Of a DNA stretch of 24,610 nucleotides, positions 1 through 7,010 are shown in pieces. A program made the position numbers and the translations under genes. The notes below the pieces were generated by a model that was not told where the DNA came from, did no database searches, and saw only the letters and a program-made list of their open reading frames with translations. Source of the stretch: a virus; IMG/VR virus record IMGVR_UViG_3300019776_000910, positions 1-24,610 of that record; one strand, written 5' to 3'. Every line of letters begins with the position of its first letter. Within the stretch, counting starts at the first letter, position 1.

Positions 1-20
1 AAAGGAGAAATAAAATAACT
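1..20 (+). promoter_or_regulatory. Shine-Dalgarno-bearing leader of the capsid gene
   Basis: AAAGGAG at 1-7 is a good Shine-Dalgarno core, but it ends 13 bases before the ATG at 21, a slightly long spacing. The bases between (AAATAAAATAACT) resemble the A+T-rich octamer context found before other genes here. This is the only start in the window with a clear AGGAG, which would fit unusually strong translation of the capsid protein. The window begins here, so the promoter itself may lie upstream. Confidence 0.55.
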
Positions 21-1460
21 ATGGAACTTCTACATATCGATAAAACACGCGCTGAATCTTTAGTTGAGAAGTGGACTCCAGTTCTGGATTACTCTTCCGA
101 CAAAGTTAAAGCTATCTCAGACGAACACACACGCTTGAACACTGCTATCCTTCTTGAGAACCAAGAAAAATGGTGCTTTGAGCAAAACTACGCTGGAGGC
201 AATACATCCGTTTTCGGTTCTGTTGGTGGTACACCTACCACTTCACAGTTCAGTGCGGATACATATGCTAACGGTGATGCTCGTTTGCCAAAAGTCCTCA
301 TCCCAATGATTCGTCGTACATTTCCCGAGCTCATCACAAATGAGATCGTGGGTGTACAACCTATGACTGGTCCTGTTGGCTTAGCATTCGCAATGCGTTA
401 TAAGTATGAGTCTGATGCTCTTGGCTACTCCGCTAACGGAGACGGCTCAAATACCTCAGCTTATATTGATAACTCAAAAGCTATCTCAGATACTAAAGAA
501 ATTGGTTACAACTACTTGAACACAGCCTTCACTGGTACATCCAGTGCTAGGTTATCCGGCGGCCCTGCTGGTTCATTCACAGGCCTCGTCGAAGATTCAG
601 GTGTTGCAGCTCTTCTTGCAAACTTTGAGCTAACATCAAAAATCCCACAAGTAACTGTATCGTTTGAAAAGACCGCAGTTGAAGCCGGTACACGCCGTCT
701 CGCAGCTAAGTGGTCCGTTGAACTCGAACAAGATTTGAAGAACATGAACGGTATCGATATCGACGCTGAATTAACAAATGCTATGTCATATGAAATTCAA
801 GCCGAAATCGACCGTGAAATGATTGCTCGTATGATCCAAACATGCTTGAACGCCGGTGCTGGCATCGGCTATTCAACATGGTCAGCTGTATCAGCTGACG
901 GCCGTTGGTCAGGTGAGCGTGCCCGTGACTTCTACAACAGAATTGTTGTTGAAGCTAACCGTGTTGCTATCCGCAACCGTCGTGGCGCTGCTAACTTCAT
1001 CATCGCTACACCACGTATCTGCGCAATCCTCGAAACACTTCCTAACTTCACCTGGCAGCCTGTCACCGGTTCTGTTAACACAGCACCTGTCGGCATCGCT
1101 AAGGTTGGTTCAGTAGGTGGTCGCTTCCAAATCTATCGTGACACACGCACAGAAGCACAATCAACACAAAGTTACGCCAATGCCGGTTACTCTGGCACTG
1201 CACGTTCAACAACTGTTGACTATGCTCTCTTAGGTTATAAGGGCCCTGAGTACTACGATACTGGTATCGTATACTGCCCATATATCCCTGTCATGGTTCA
1301 GCGCACAATCGGTCCGAATGACTTCAGTCCAAGAGTTGGTCTCTTAACACGTTATGGGGTTGTAGACCACATCTTCGGTGCTTCACTTTACTATCACATG
1401 GTAATCTGCACCGGCTTGGGCCAATCGTTCGTACCTGGTCAAGCAGCTACATACCTCTAA
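21..1460 (+). CDS. 23: Major capsid protein, T4 gp23-like
   Basis: 479-residue shell protein of the T4 gp23 family. Seen in order: an N-terminal helix with LLENQEKW (T4 has FENQEK), the VGVQPMTGPVGLAFAMR segment (T4: CGVQPMNSPTGQVFALR), VSFEKTAVEAGTRRLAAKW followed by an ELEQDL/DIDAEL stretch (T4: SFEKTAVEAKTRKLKAEY), the NRRGAANFIIA block, and GSVGGRFQIYRD near residue 370. It forms the hexameric capsomers of the head. In T4 the N-terminus is cut by prohead protease gp21 at SFLTE-A. The equivalent region here (about residues 50-85) is Gly/Ser/Thr-rich without an obvious [LI]xE, so processing may differ or use LLE near residue 46. The gene is much richer in G+C than its neighbours, has a Shine-Dalgarno sequence and ends at a strong terminator, all consistent with very high expression. 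Confidence 0.96.
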   Translation: MELLHIDKTRAESLVEKWTPVLDYSSDKVKAISDEHTRLNTAILLENQEKWCFEQNYAGGNTSVFGSVGGTPTTSQFSADTYANGDARLPKVLIPMIRRTFPELITNEIVGVQPMTGPVGLAFAMRYKYESDALGYSANGDGSNTSAYIDNSKAISDTKEIGYNYLNTAFTGTSSARLSGGPAGSFTGLVEDSGVAALLANFELTSKIPQVTVSFEKTAVEAGTRRLAAKWSVELEQDLKNMNGIDIDAELTNAMSYEIQAEIDREMIARMIQTCLNAGAGIGYSTWSAVSADGRWSGERARDFYNRIVVEANRVAIRNRRGAANFIIATPRICAILETLPNFTWQPVTGSVNTAPVGIAKVGSVGGRFQIYRDTRTEAQSTQSYANAGYSGTARSTTVDYALLGYKGPEYYDTGIVYCPYIPVMVQRTIGPNDFSPRVGLLTRYGVVDHIFGASLYYHMVICTGLGQSFVPGQAATYL

Positions 1461-1496
1461 TATAGGTATTAGTGGAAAACCTCAACGATTTCAAAG

Positions 1497-1528
1497 AACT
1501 CCCGATCGAAAGGTCGGGAGTTTTTTTT
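1497..1528 (+). terminator. Intrinsic terminator of the capsid gene
   Basis: Stem AACTCCCGA (1497-1505) pairs with TCGGGAGTT (1514-1522), extended by a T-G and a C-G pair around a GAAA tetraloop (1508-1511), and runs into eight T (1521-1528). This is a textbook rho-independent terminator for rightward transcripts. Its T tract overlaps the stop codon of the convergent gene that ends at 1527. In the leftward direction the hairpin is followed only by TTCTTTG, so it is probably weak that way. Confidence 0.93.
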
Positions 1529-1820
1529 AAAAAGGGTCGTTAGGTAATGCTTCCCAAAATTTAAATTCTTCGTTATACTCAACTGTTTGCTGAGTCATCA
1601 TGAAACGACATATACGAGCTAAGGTTTCTTGCCTCATAATACGACCGTCTCCTATGTCAAACTTATCAATAGGTATATCAGGAAAATCTGGGGTAAAAAC
1701 CTGTTTACCATCATACAAAAACATTTCAATATTTCTGCCAATAGTTATATAGACTGCAAATTTTTCCTTTGTTGTTGGAGGCATTGGCAAAGGAATATAT
1801 GTTGAAGAATGCTTTGCCAT
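1527..1820 (-). CDS. Hypothetical small protein
   Basis: 97 residues from the ATG at 1820, beginning MAKHSSTYIPLP. An open frame continues upstream to 1877, but that would overlap the preceding gene by 47 bases. The ATG at 1820 lies 10 bases after that gene's stop and gives a tight two-gene leftward unit. The protein has a Pro-rich start and a central VYITIGRNIEMFLYDGKQVF stretch that looks like beta strands, then a helical part with MRQETLARICRFMM. I do not recognise the family. Its stop codon lies in the T tract of the capsid terminator, so the two units converge. Confidence 0.62.
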   Translation of the reverse strand: MAKHSSTYIPLPMPPTTKEKFAVYITIGRNIEMFLYDGKQVFTPDFPDIPIDKFDIGDGRIMRQETLARICRFMMTQQTVEYNEEFKFWEALPNDPF

Positions 1821-1830
1821 TAACAAATAT

Positions 1831-2367
1831 TTAAGTTGTATACCAGAAGGGCCGGGCACGTTTAGTCCAAGTTGCAAAAGGTTTATCTTTTATAATATAT
1901 TGCCGGTATTGCTCAATAACAGAAAACTTGTCAAAGTCTTTTATCTTTCGGCATTCAGTATCTTTAGCAATAGCAACAGTGAAAGGTGTTGGTTTATTAT
2001 TTGTATGAATAGTCTTGTCTTTATTTTGTTTACACCATTCAATGAACTCTTTAGTAAAATGGGGATTGGAATCTGGCCAGCGATAATCTCTTTCGTCAAA
2101 CATTTCCAAAGCATGGTCTATGAGCCACATAAAATTAGCTCTTGATTCCATTGTCCAAAGAGTACATTGATGTTTGGCATAACCTTTACCAGCTTTACGT
2201 GCCTTTCCTGTCTTAGTTCTCGGACATTTCGGATCTTGTAACTGTTCGTTTGTAAAACAGTTTTGCAGCATAATAGCCGACTCAATTTGCATTTTCGATC
2301 TGACATGTTTATCACAAAGGTCTTGCGCTGCTACAATCGGATCCTCGTTAGTTACAAATATATTCAC
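1831..2367 (-). CDS. Conserved phage protein (MNIFVxxxDPxxAAxxxCDKH type)
   Basis: 178 residues from a GTG start. From memory, many phages encode a protein starting MNIFxLxxxPxxAAxxxxDKHVxKMxxESAQML, with a central HxCTxWTRES-like segment and a C-terminal WTKRxxPxW. The same marks are seen here: DPIVAAQDLCDKHV, MQIESAIMLQNC, HQCTLWTMESRANFMWL, TPFTVAIAKD and TWTKRARPFWY. The biochemical function is unknown to me. A region near residues 45-65 (TKTGKARKAGKGYAKH) is strongly basic. No Shine-Dalgarno sequence precedes the GTG. The upstream sequence shares the 2405-2421 palindromic promoter with the rightward fibre gene, but the leader on this side would be about 30 bases. Confidence 0.8.
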   Translation of the reverse strand: MNIFVTNEDPIVAAQDLCDKHVRSKMQIESAIMLQNCFTNEQLQDPKCPRTKTGKARKAGKGYAKHQCTLWTMESRANFMWLIDHALEMFDERDYRWPDSNPHFTKEFIEWCKQNKDKTIHTNNKPTPFTVAIAKDTECRKIKDFDKFSVIEQYRQYIIKDKPFATWTKRARPFWYTT

Positions 2368-2404
2368 AACATAAATAATATACCTATAAACCGTTTAATC
2401 AACC

Positions 2405-2421
2405 TATTTATTGAATAAATA
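2405..2421. promoter_or_regulatory. Palindromic bidirectional late-type promoter
   Basis: TATTTATT (2405-2412), one base, then AATAAATA (2414-2421): an exact 8-base inverted repeat, so each strand carries AATAAATA, one base from the T4 late -10 consensus TATAAATA. Rightward, the octamer ends 6 bases before the fibre ATG at 2428. In T4 late promoters transcription starts about 6 bases after the octamer, so that mRNA would begin at or next to its ATG. Leftward it would give a leader of about 30 bases to the gene starting at 2367. Confidence 0.6.
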
Positions 2422-2427
2422 ATACAA

Positions 2428-3687
2428 ATGTCAGACTGTAATTATACATCTATAATTTATGAACAAGAGTGTATTGGAGATTCTCTAGTAAAAATAAATA
2501 ACAACTTTAATAATTTAAACGGAGCTGTCTGTGACTTAGAATCAAATTTATCCACTTTAAGCGCTAATATAACTGCTTTTATAACCGATACTATATCAGG
2601 AAATATTATAAATTATACACATACTAACTTTTTACCTCTCACGGGGGGTATTATATCAGGTGAAGTTAAAATTAATAGTAATTTGACTGTAAATGGTAAT
2701 ATTTCTGGTAATAATTTAAAAATCTCTTTTAATCAAGGATCTGCTACCGGAAATTACAGTTTTGCTATTGGTAGTGGTATAGCTTCTGGTACTAATAGTC
2801 ATGCTGAAGGATTTAATACTGTAGCTTCTGGCTTTTACAGTCATGCAGAAGGAAATCAAACAAGAGCTTTAAATGCACAAACACATGCTGAAGGATATAA
2901 TTCAGAAGCTTCCGGAGAAACAAGTCATGCAGAAGGATCTAGTACTATAGCTTCAGGTGCTAATAGTCATGCAGAAGGATCTAGTACTATAGCTTCAGGT
3001 CATGCAAGTCACTCTGAAGGTTTTCTTACCGTAGCTGCAGGTGCAGGAAGTCATGCAGAGGGATTTGCCGCGACAGCAGGTCACGATTGGACATATATTT
3101 GGTCAGATGGTAATTTAGGAACTATTACTCAAAATATTTCTACTACTAAGACAGGCCAGTATATGGTTAGTGCATCTGGTGGAGTATTTATACCCGGTAA
3201 AGTTGGTATTGGCACTGATAGTGTTGCCAACGCTTTAACAGTTGTAGGTAATATTTCAGCCTCAGGTTATGTTTACGGGCAAAACAATACAAGAACATAT
3301 AAATTTTTATCAGGTGGGGAAACATCTCTAGATGCAGGGCTCCATGATGTGTTTTTTGCTATAGTTTCTGGTTCGAGGGTTTTTAATTTTGTAAATTTTG
3401 CAATAGGTAGTACAGTTGATTTATATCTTTCAGCTAATCATACGCTTGGTTATAGACATTATTTTCCAACTAATACATTTGTACACCCCGGATCTGGTAA
3501 TACAGCTTGGACATATAATAGTTATGTTACTAAAATAACATTTCAAAATATTAACGGACAATATATTGGCGAAAGTGTAACAATACAAACTAATGTACCC
3601 CCTATTACATCAACTGCACATATGATGCTTGATGGTATTACCGGGTTTTTATTACAAGAAAATGAAAATTATTTAATTTTAGATTAA
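2428..3687 (+). CDS. Tail fibre/adhesin with YadA-like head repeats
   Basis: 419 residues. The N-terminal part (1-100) has coiled-coil-like character (SLVKINNNFNNLNGAV, then DLESNLSTLSANITAFI) and a PLTGGIISGEVKINSNLTVNG strand region, common in phage fibres. Residues about 105-215 hold seven 14-residue repeats of the form NSHAEGxxTxASGx. This is the Hep_Hag/YadA head repeat of trimeric autotransporter adhesins, a left-handed beta-roll when trimeric. Next come WSDGNLGTITQNIS and a KVGIGTDSVANALTVVGNIS motif (VGIGT..P..LTV.G repeat of fibre shafts). The last 130 residues form a tip domain I do not recognise. It probably makes a trimeric receptor-binding fibre. The gene has a late-type octamer 6 bases before ATG and no Shine-Dalgarno. 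Residues 85-280 are a close paralogue of the next gene, which carries a different tip. Confidence 0.85.
   Translation: MSDCNYTSIIYEQECIGDSLVKINNNFNNLNGAVCDLESNLSTLSANITAFITDTISGNIINYTHTNFLPLTGGIISGEVKINSNLTVNGNISGNNLKISFNQGSATGNYSFAIGSGIASGTNSHAEGFNTVASGFYSHAEGNQTRALNAQTHAEGYNSEASGETSHAEGSSTIASGANSHAEGSSTIASGHASHSEGFLTVAAGAGSHAEGFAATAGHDWTYIWSDGNLGTITQNISTTKTGQYMVSASGGVFIPGKVGIGTDSVANALTVVGNISASGYVYGQNNTRTYKFLSGGETSLDAGLHDVFFAIVSGSRVFNFVNFAIGSTVDLYLSANHTLGYRHYFPTNTFVHPGSGNTAWTYNSYVTKITFQNINGQYIGESVTIQTNVPPITSTAHMMLDGITGFLLQENENYLILD
2785..3075 (+). repeat. 42-base tandem repeats coding the YadA-like beta-roll
   Basis: A 42-base (14-codon) period runs through this segment, each unit carrying a variant of AGTCATGCAGAAGG. 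Two units are identical over 36 bases (2923-2958 and 2965-3000, offset 42). This is an in-frame coding repeat that could lengthen or shorten the fibre by slippage or recombination. The second fibre gene has a related set at about 3900-4180. Confidence 0.85.
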
Positions 3688-3694
3688 TTACTTA

Positions 3695-3702
3695 AATAAA
3701 TA
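3695..3702 (+). promoter_or_regulatory. Late-type promoter octamer before the second fibre gene
   Basis: AATAAATA ends 7 bases before the ATG at 3710 in the 22-base gap after the first fibre gene. No Shine-Dalgarno sequence is present. By analogy with T4 late promoters the transcript would begin within one or two bases of the ATG. Confidence 0.55.
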
Positions 3703-3709
3703 ATATTAT

Positions 3710-5038
3710 ATGGCTGATTTACGCATATCCCAACTTACCGAGCTAACAACACTACTTTCTTCTGATGTTTTTCCGGTTGTTAATTCTAATGAAACTAAAA
3801 AAGTAACATTACAGTCTATTAAAAATGCTGTTCTAACTGGTAATATTTCTGGTAACAATTTAAAAGCTTCTTTTAACCTAGGATCTGCTACCGGAAATTA
3901 CAGTTTTGCAGAAGGTTATCTAACGACAGCTTCTGGTTTTTACAGCCATGCAGAAGGAAATCAAACAAGAGCTTTAAGCGCTCAATCCCATGCTGAAGGA
4001 TATAATTCAGAAGCTTCTGGGGCTTCTAGTCATGCTGAAGGCTCAAGTACAAAAGCTTCTGGTGATAATAGTCATGCAGAAGGTACGAGTACAACAGCTT
4101 CAGGAGCAGTTAGTCATGCTGAAGGAGTTGTTACAACAGCATTTGGTTATGCAAGCCACTCAGCAGGTTTTAGAGCAACGGCTGCTCAAGATTATACCTA
4201 TGCTTGGTCTGATGGTAATTTAGGAACTATTACACAAAATATTTCTACTACTAGAACAGGTCAGTATATGGTTTCAGCTTCAGGAGGGATGTTTATACCA
4301 GGTAGGGTTGGCATTGGTACTGATAGTGTTGATAATGCTTTAACAGTTGTAGGTACAATTAGTACTTCAAATCACGGTAGTTCAAATCTTTGGAATCAGG
4401 CTTACAATGTTTCTACAGCATATCAAAATGTTTCTTCCCTTGCTATTATACAAAATGGGAATTCTTTAGGACAAAACTTATTAATAGGTACGAATGATAA
4501 TTATAATTTTACTTTAGAAACTAGCGGAACACCAAGAGTAACTGTTTTAAACTCTGGAAATGTTGGTATTGGTACTGCAACTCCAAATCAAAGATTAACT
4601 GTCTCAGGTAGTATTTCCGCTACTAATATTATTCAAAGTAATCAAATTGCTTTTAGTGTTGATAATAATGGTGCAACTTCGCCTGTTGCTGGTACTGTAA
4701 CATACAATGTAACAAGACTAAACAGAGGCAATGCAATGAATGCTTCAACAGGGGAATTTACTGCTCCAGTTACAGGTGTTTATCATTTTACTTTTTCTGG
4801 AATTGTTCAGGAAACTGTTTCTGCAAATTATCACGAAATACAACTACGCGTAAATGGTAATTGGAGCACAGCATCTGCTGGTATTAGAGGCTGGACTTAC
4901 GGGAATGCTTATTTACCTATAGGGTTTGCAGGTACTATAGATTTAAACCAAGGAGATATAGTAACAGTATTCGTGTCTCAAAACTCCGGGTTACATGGTA
5001 ATAATGCTTCTAATTTCTCTGGTTTCTTAGTTGGTTAA
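3710..5038 (+). CDS. Tail fibre with YadA-like repeats and C1q-like tip
   Basis: 442 residues. The start MADLRISQLTELTTL...DVFPVVN is typical of phage tail/appendage proteins. Residues about 65-160 contain six SHAEG-type 14-residue YadA repeats, nearly the same as the preceding gene, followed by the same DGNLGTITQNIS block and two VGIGT motifs (about 202 and 285). The last 130 residues look like a C1q domain: SVDNNGATSPVAGTV strand, FTAPVTGVYHFTFSG (C1q: F.cPv.G.Y.F.f), a central strand region, LNQGDIVTVFVSQNSGLHG and final NFSGFLVG (C1q: F.GfLl.). C1q/TNF-type domains are trimeric jelly rolls, suiting a fibre tip that binds host surface ligands. The paralogous shafts with different tips suggest two receptor-binding proteins made by duplication and tip exchange. 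Confidence 0.85.
   Translation: MADLRISQLTELTTLLSSDVFPVVNSNETKKVTLQSIKNAVLTGNISGNNLKASFNLGSATGNYSFAEGYLTTASGFYSHAEGNQTRALSAQSHAEGYNSEASGASSHAEGSSTKASGDNSHAEGTSTTASGAVSHAEGVVTTAFGYASHSAGFRATAAQDYTYAWSDGNLGTITQNISTTRTGQYMVSASGGMFIPGRVGIGTDSVDNALTVVGTISTSNHGSSNLWNQAYNVSTAYQNVSSLAIIQNGNSLGQNLLIGTNDNYNFTLETSGTPRVTVLNSGNVGIGTATPNQRLTVSGSISATNIIQSNQIAFSVDNNGATSPVAGTVTYNVTRLNRGNAMNASTGEFTAPVTGVYHFTFSGIVQETVSANYHEIQLRVNGNWSTASAGIRGWTYGNAYLPIGFAGTIDLNQGDIVTVFVSQNSGLHGNNASNFSGFLVG
3838..4350 (+). repeat. Paralogous copy of the fibre shaft block at about 2695-3260
   Basis: Long stretches match the first fibre gene at the DNA level, for example GGATCTGCTACCGGAAATTA at both 2729 and 3880, and ATGGTAATTTAGGAACTATT in both. 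The copies differ in the number of YadA repeats and in scattered third-codon changes. A tandem duplication of the fibre shaft followed by divergence explains this. The pair also offers homology for recombination between the two fibres. Confidence 0.75.
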
Positions 5039-5110
5039 TTAAAGGTTTTTATTAATACCTTCTTTAACAACTACTAATACTATTAATAAACAGAATAAGT
5101 GTTATAATTT

Positions 5111-5118
5111 AATAAGTA
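5111..5118 (+). promoter_or_regulatory. Late-type promoter octamer (variant AATAAGTA)
   Basis: AATAAGTA ends 6 bases before the ATG at 5125. The 86-base gap 5039-5124 holds nothing else I can support, apart from a weak A+T-rich inverted repeat near 5039-5067 (TTAAAGG against CCTTCTTTAA). No Shine-Dalgarno is seen. Confidence 0.45.
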
Positions 5119-5124
5119 ATATAG

Positions 5125-6759
5125 ATGGGAACTGTACTAACCCCTATATTATCAGCAACAGCTGGTACATCAAGATCTTATAATCCGGGTATAGCTGATA
5201 CTTATTCGTGGGTACCTATTGAAGGGGAGGCTCTAGGTAGACCTCTTTATGCCAGAGCTTCTTATGTCACTAACTTTTCAGATATGTCGATACATTTATC
5301 GGCTTCCGAATTGTCTATTGGAGCTGTTACTTTAAAAGACAACAATTCTGGATTAAATGCTGATGTTGTTAGTGTTCCGGGGTATGGCGCAGGGTTACAA
5401 GTGCTTACTCAGGATTTAGAATCTACTATTGACGATGTAACAATCGGTGATAAAGACGGGTATTATGCTTCTGTAGACCCTCTATTGTCTTCTTTGCAAG
5501 TTAAGGTTACAAACACTTATCCTATTACGTATGCACAAGATTCAGGACATGTTGATGCATTTGGAAGACTGAGAGCATCAATGCCAACAACTCTTTTTGA
5601 TTCTAAAACTCTTCATAATAAGTCTAGTCTCTTTTGGTCTCAAACAGCTGTGGGAGTAGGTTCTGATGTTCGTTTTACAAGTGAAACTGATGATGCATCT
5701 GTGACATTATCTGCAGCAAATATAGGAGGATATGCTATTAGACAAACAACTCAGAGGTTTAACTATCAGCCTGGTAAATCTCAATTAGCTATCTTCACAG
5801 GTATAATGAACCCTGTATCAAATGCTATTAAGAGATATGGTTTATTTCAAAGTTTAACTGCTGTTCCCTTTACACCAAATTGCGGTCTTTACTTTGAAAC
5901 ACAAACTGATTCAGCTTCATCAATAGCAGTAGTTCAACAAAATAATGGTTTCCTTGTTCCATCTGTATCAGCTAGAAGAGAGAACTGGAATATCGATAAA
6001 CTAGATGGAAAAGGTCCCTCTGGTAAAACTTTAACTCTATCTGCAGCTAATATCTTTTTAATTGACTATGAGTGGCTTGGAGTTGGTAGAGTAAGATTCG
6101 GTACAGTTATTGATGGTCAAATTTGTTATTGTCACGCAATCAACAATGCAGGTAATGTTCAAGGGGCATACATTAAAACACCTAACCTCCCTGTAAGAGC
6201 TGAAGTAAGACAAACTGGAGCAGGAACAGCTTCAATGAAAGTAATTTGCTCTTCGGTTATGTCTGAAGGAGGTGCTGACTTTACAGGTGTTACGAAATCA
6301 GTAGATGCTGGAGATTATCCAGGTTTGACAATAGCAGCTGGGGCTAAAAGAGCTATACTTGGAGTAAGACTCCAAGCTGCTAAACTTGATAGTGTTAATG
6401 AAGTTATTAATTCCTCTGTAACAATGATACCTCAAGGGGCATCAACACAAGCTGCTTTTCATTATGAACTTTTACATAACCCAACTTTATCTGCTGGAGG
6501 GACTTGGCAAGATGTAGATGTTAATAGCAATTTCCAATATTGGAGAGGAAACGTTGAAATTGGAAATGAAGGAACTGTTATTGCCTCTGGTTATGGTTCT
6601 GTTGGTAGTGCTTTAGATTTATCTAACAGTAAATTTGAAAAATTTTTAAGAATGGGTTGCTCTATTGATGGCAGAAGAGATGAATTATATCTTGCTGTAA
6701 CCCCGTTACAGGCTAATTCTGGTGTTTACGGAGCTATAACTTACTTAGAATCTGATTAA
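5125..6759 (+). CDS. Virion structural protein with DAFGRLR motif
   Basis: 544 residues, rich in Ser, Thr, Ala and Gly, with alternating beta-strand-like segments and no membrane segment or signal peptide. The most recognisable part is GHVDAFGRLRASMPTTLFDSK at residues 141-161, followed by RQTTQRFNYQPGKSQLAIFTG near 208. I recall similar DAFGRLR...LFDSK segments in structural proteins of large marine phages, but the exact role is unknown to me. The position between the fibres and the baseplate genes suggests an appendage or baseplate-periphery protein. The C-terminal half has jelly-roll-like character (TLSAGGTWQDVDVNSNFQYWRG). Late-type octamer 6 bases before the ATG; the gene ends 21 bases before the next. 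Confidence 0.7.
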   Translation: MGTVLTPILSATAGTSRSYNPGIADTYSWVPIEGEALGRPLYARASYVTNFSDMSIHLSASELSIGAVTLKDNNSGLNADVVSVPGYGAGLQVLTQDLESTIDDVTIGDKDGYYASVDPLLSSLQVKVTNTYPITYAQDSGHVDAFGRLRASMPTTLFDSKTLHNKSSLFWSQTAVGVGSDVRFTSETDDASVTLSAANIGGYAIRQTTQRFNYQPGKSQLAIFTGIMNPVSNAIKRYGLFQSLTAVPFTPNCGLYFETQTDSASSIAVVQQNNGFLVPSVSARRENWNIDKLDGKGPSGKTLTLSAANIFLIDYEWLGVGRVRFGTVIDGQICYCHAINNAGNVQGAYIKTPNLPVRAEVRQTGAGTASMKVICSSVMSEGGADFTGVTKSVDAGDYPGLTIAAGAKRAILGVRLQAAKLDSVNEVINSSVTMIPQGASTQAAFHYELLHNPTLSAGGTWQDVDVNSNFQYWRGNVEIGNEGTVIASGYGSVGSALDLSNSKFEKFLRMGCSIDGRRDELYLAVTPLQANSGVYGAITYLESD

Positions 6760-6764
6760 AATAG

Positions 6765-6772
6765 AATAAATA
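6765..6772 (+). promoter_or_regulatory. Late-type promoter octamer AATAAATA
   Basis: The octamer lies in the 21-base gap between two genes and ends 8 bases before the ATG at 6781. There is no Shine-Dalgarno sequence. A start about 6 bases after the octamer would leave a leader of only one or two bases. Confidence 0.5.
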
Positions 6773-6780
6773 ATATAGCT

Positions 6781-6972
6781 ATGGCACAATATACCACAAA
6801 GCGTAAATACACAAAGAAACCTTCAACCCAACTTAAAAAAGTTGTAAAGAAAGTTAAGAAAGAAACAGTAGAAGCTGTACAAACAGTAGCTGAAATTCCA
6901 GCTGCTACTGTACCTGCTGTTAGGTCTTTCTGGCAGAAGAGTGTTGATTGGGTTAAGGGCTTGGCAAAGTAA
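6781..6972 (+). CDS. Small lysine-rich protein
   Basis: 63 residues. The first 30 are very basic (KRKYTKKPSTQLKKVVKKVKK), the middle is Ala/Val/Pro-rich (AEIPAATVPAVRSF) and the end is an amphipathic helix (WQKSVDWVKGLAK). No family recognised. Its own promoter octamer, clear start and location inside the virion block support a real gene. A basic tail plus an amphipathic end could bind nucleic acid or membrane, or be an internal virion component; none of these can be chosen from sequence alone. Its product has the same first three residues (MAQ) as the next gene's, but the bodies are unrelated. Confidence 0.7.
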   Translation: MAQYTTKRKYTKKPSTQLKKVVKKVKKETVEAVQTVAEIPAATVPAVRSFWQKSVDWVKGLAK

Positions 6973-6977
6973 TGTTG

Positions 6978-7000
6978 TTTAACTAGATTCTCTAGTTAAA
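6978..7000 (+). repeat. 10-bp hairpin overlapping a promoter octamer
   Basis: TTTAACTAGA, three loop bases, TCTAGTTAAA: a perfect 10-bp stem starting 5 bases after the stop of the small basic gene. The right arm overlaps a promoter-like GTTAAATA (6995-7002) that ends 8 bases before the ATG at 7011. There is no T tract, so it is not a standard terminator. It could protect or process the upstream mRNA, or influence the next promoter. Confidence 0.6.
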
Positions 7001-7010
7001 TAATATATAC

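Noticed and set aside
856-1116. Open frames inside the capsid gene on both strands (also 512-745 and 1099-1281)
   Set aside because: They overlap a fully supported gp23 frame and have no promoter, start context or recognisable product.
1821-1877. Longer start for the gene at 1527-1820
   Set aside because: It would overlap the preceding gene by 47 bases, while an ATG exists 10 bases after that gene's stop.
1831-2367. Annotation of the 178-residue protein as endonuclease V or pyrimidine dimer glycosylase
   Set aside because: The sequence does not resemble T4 endonuclease V (no matching N-terminal or catalytic segments). I keep it as a conserved phage protein of unknown function.
2785-3075. 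Regularly spaced repeats that could suggest a CRISPR array
   Set aside because: The 42-base period is in frame, units vary, there are no unique spacers, and the translation is a YadA-type beta-roll.
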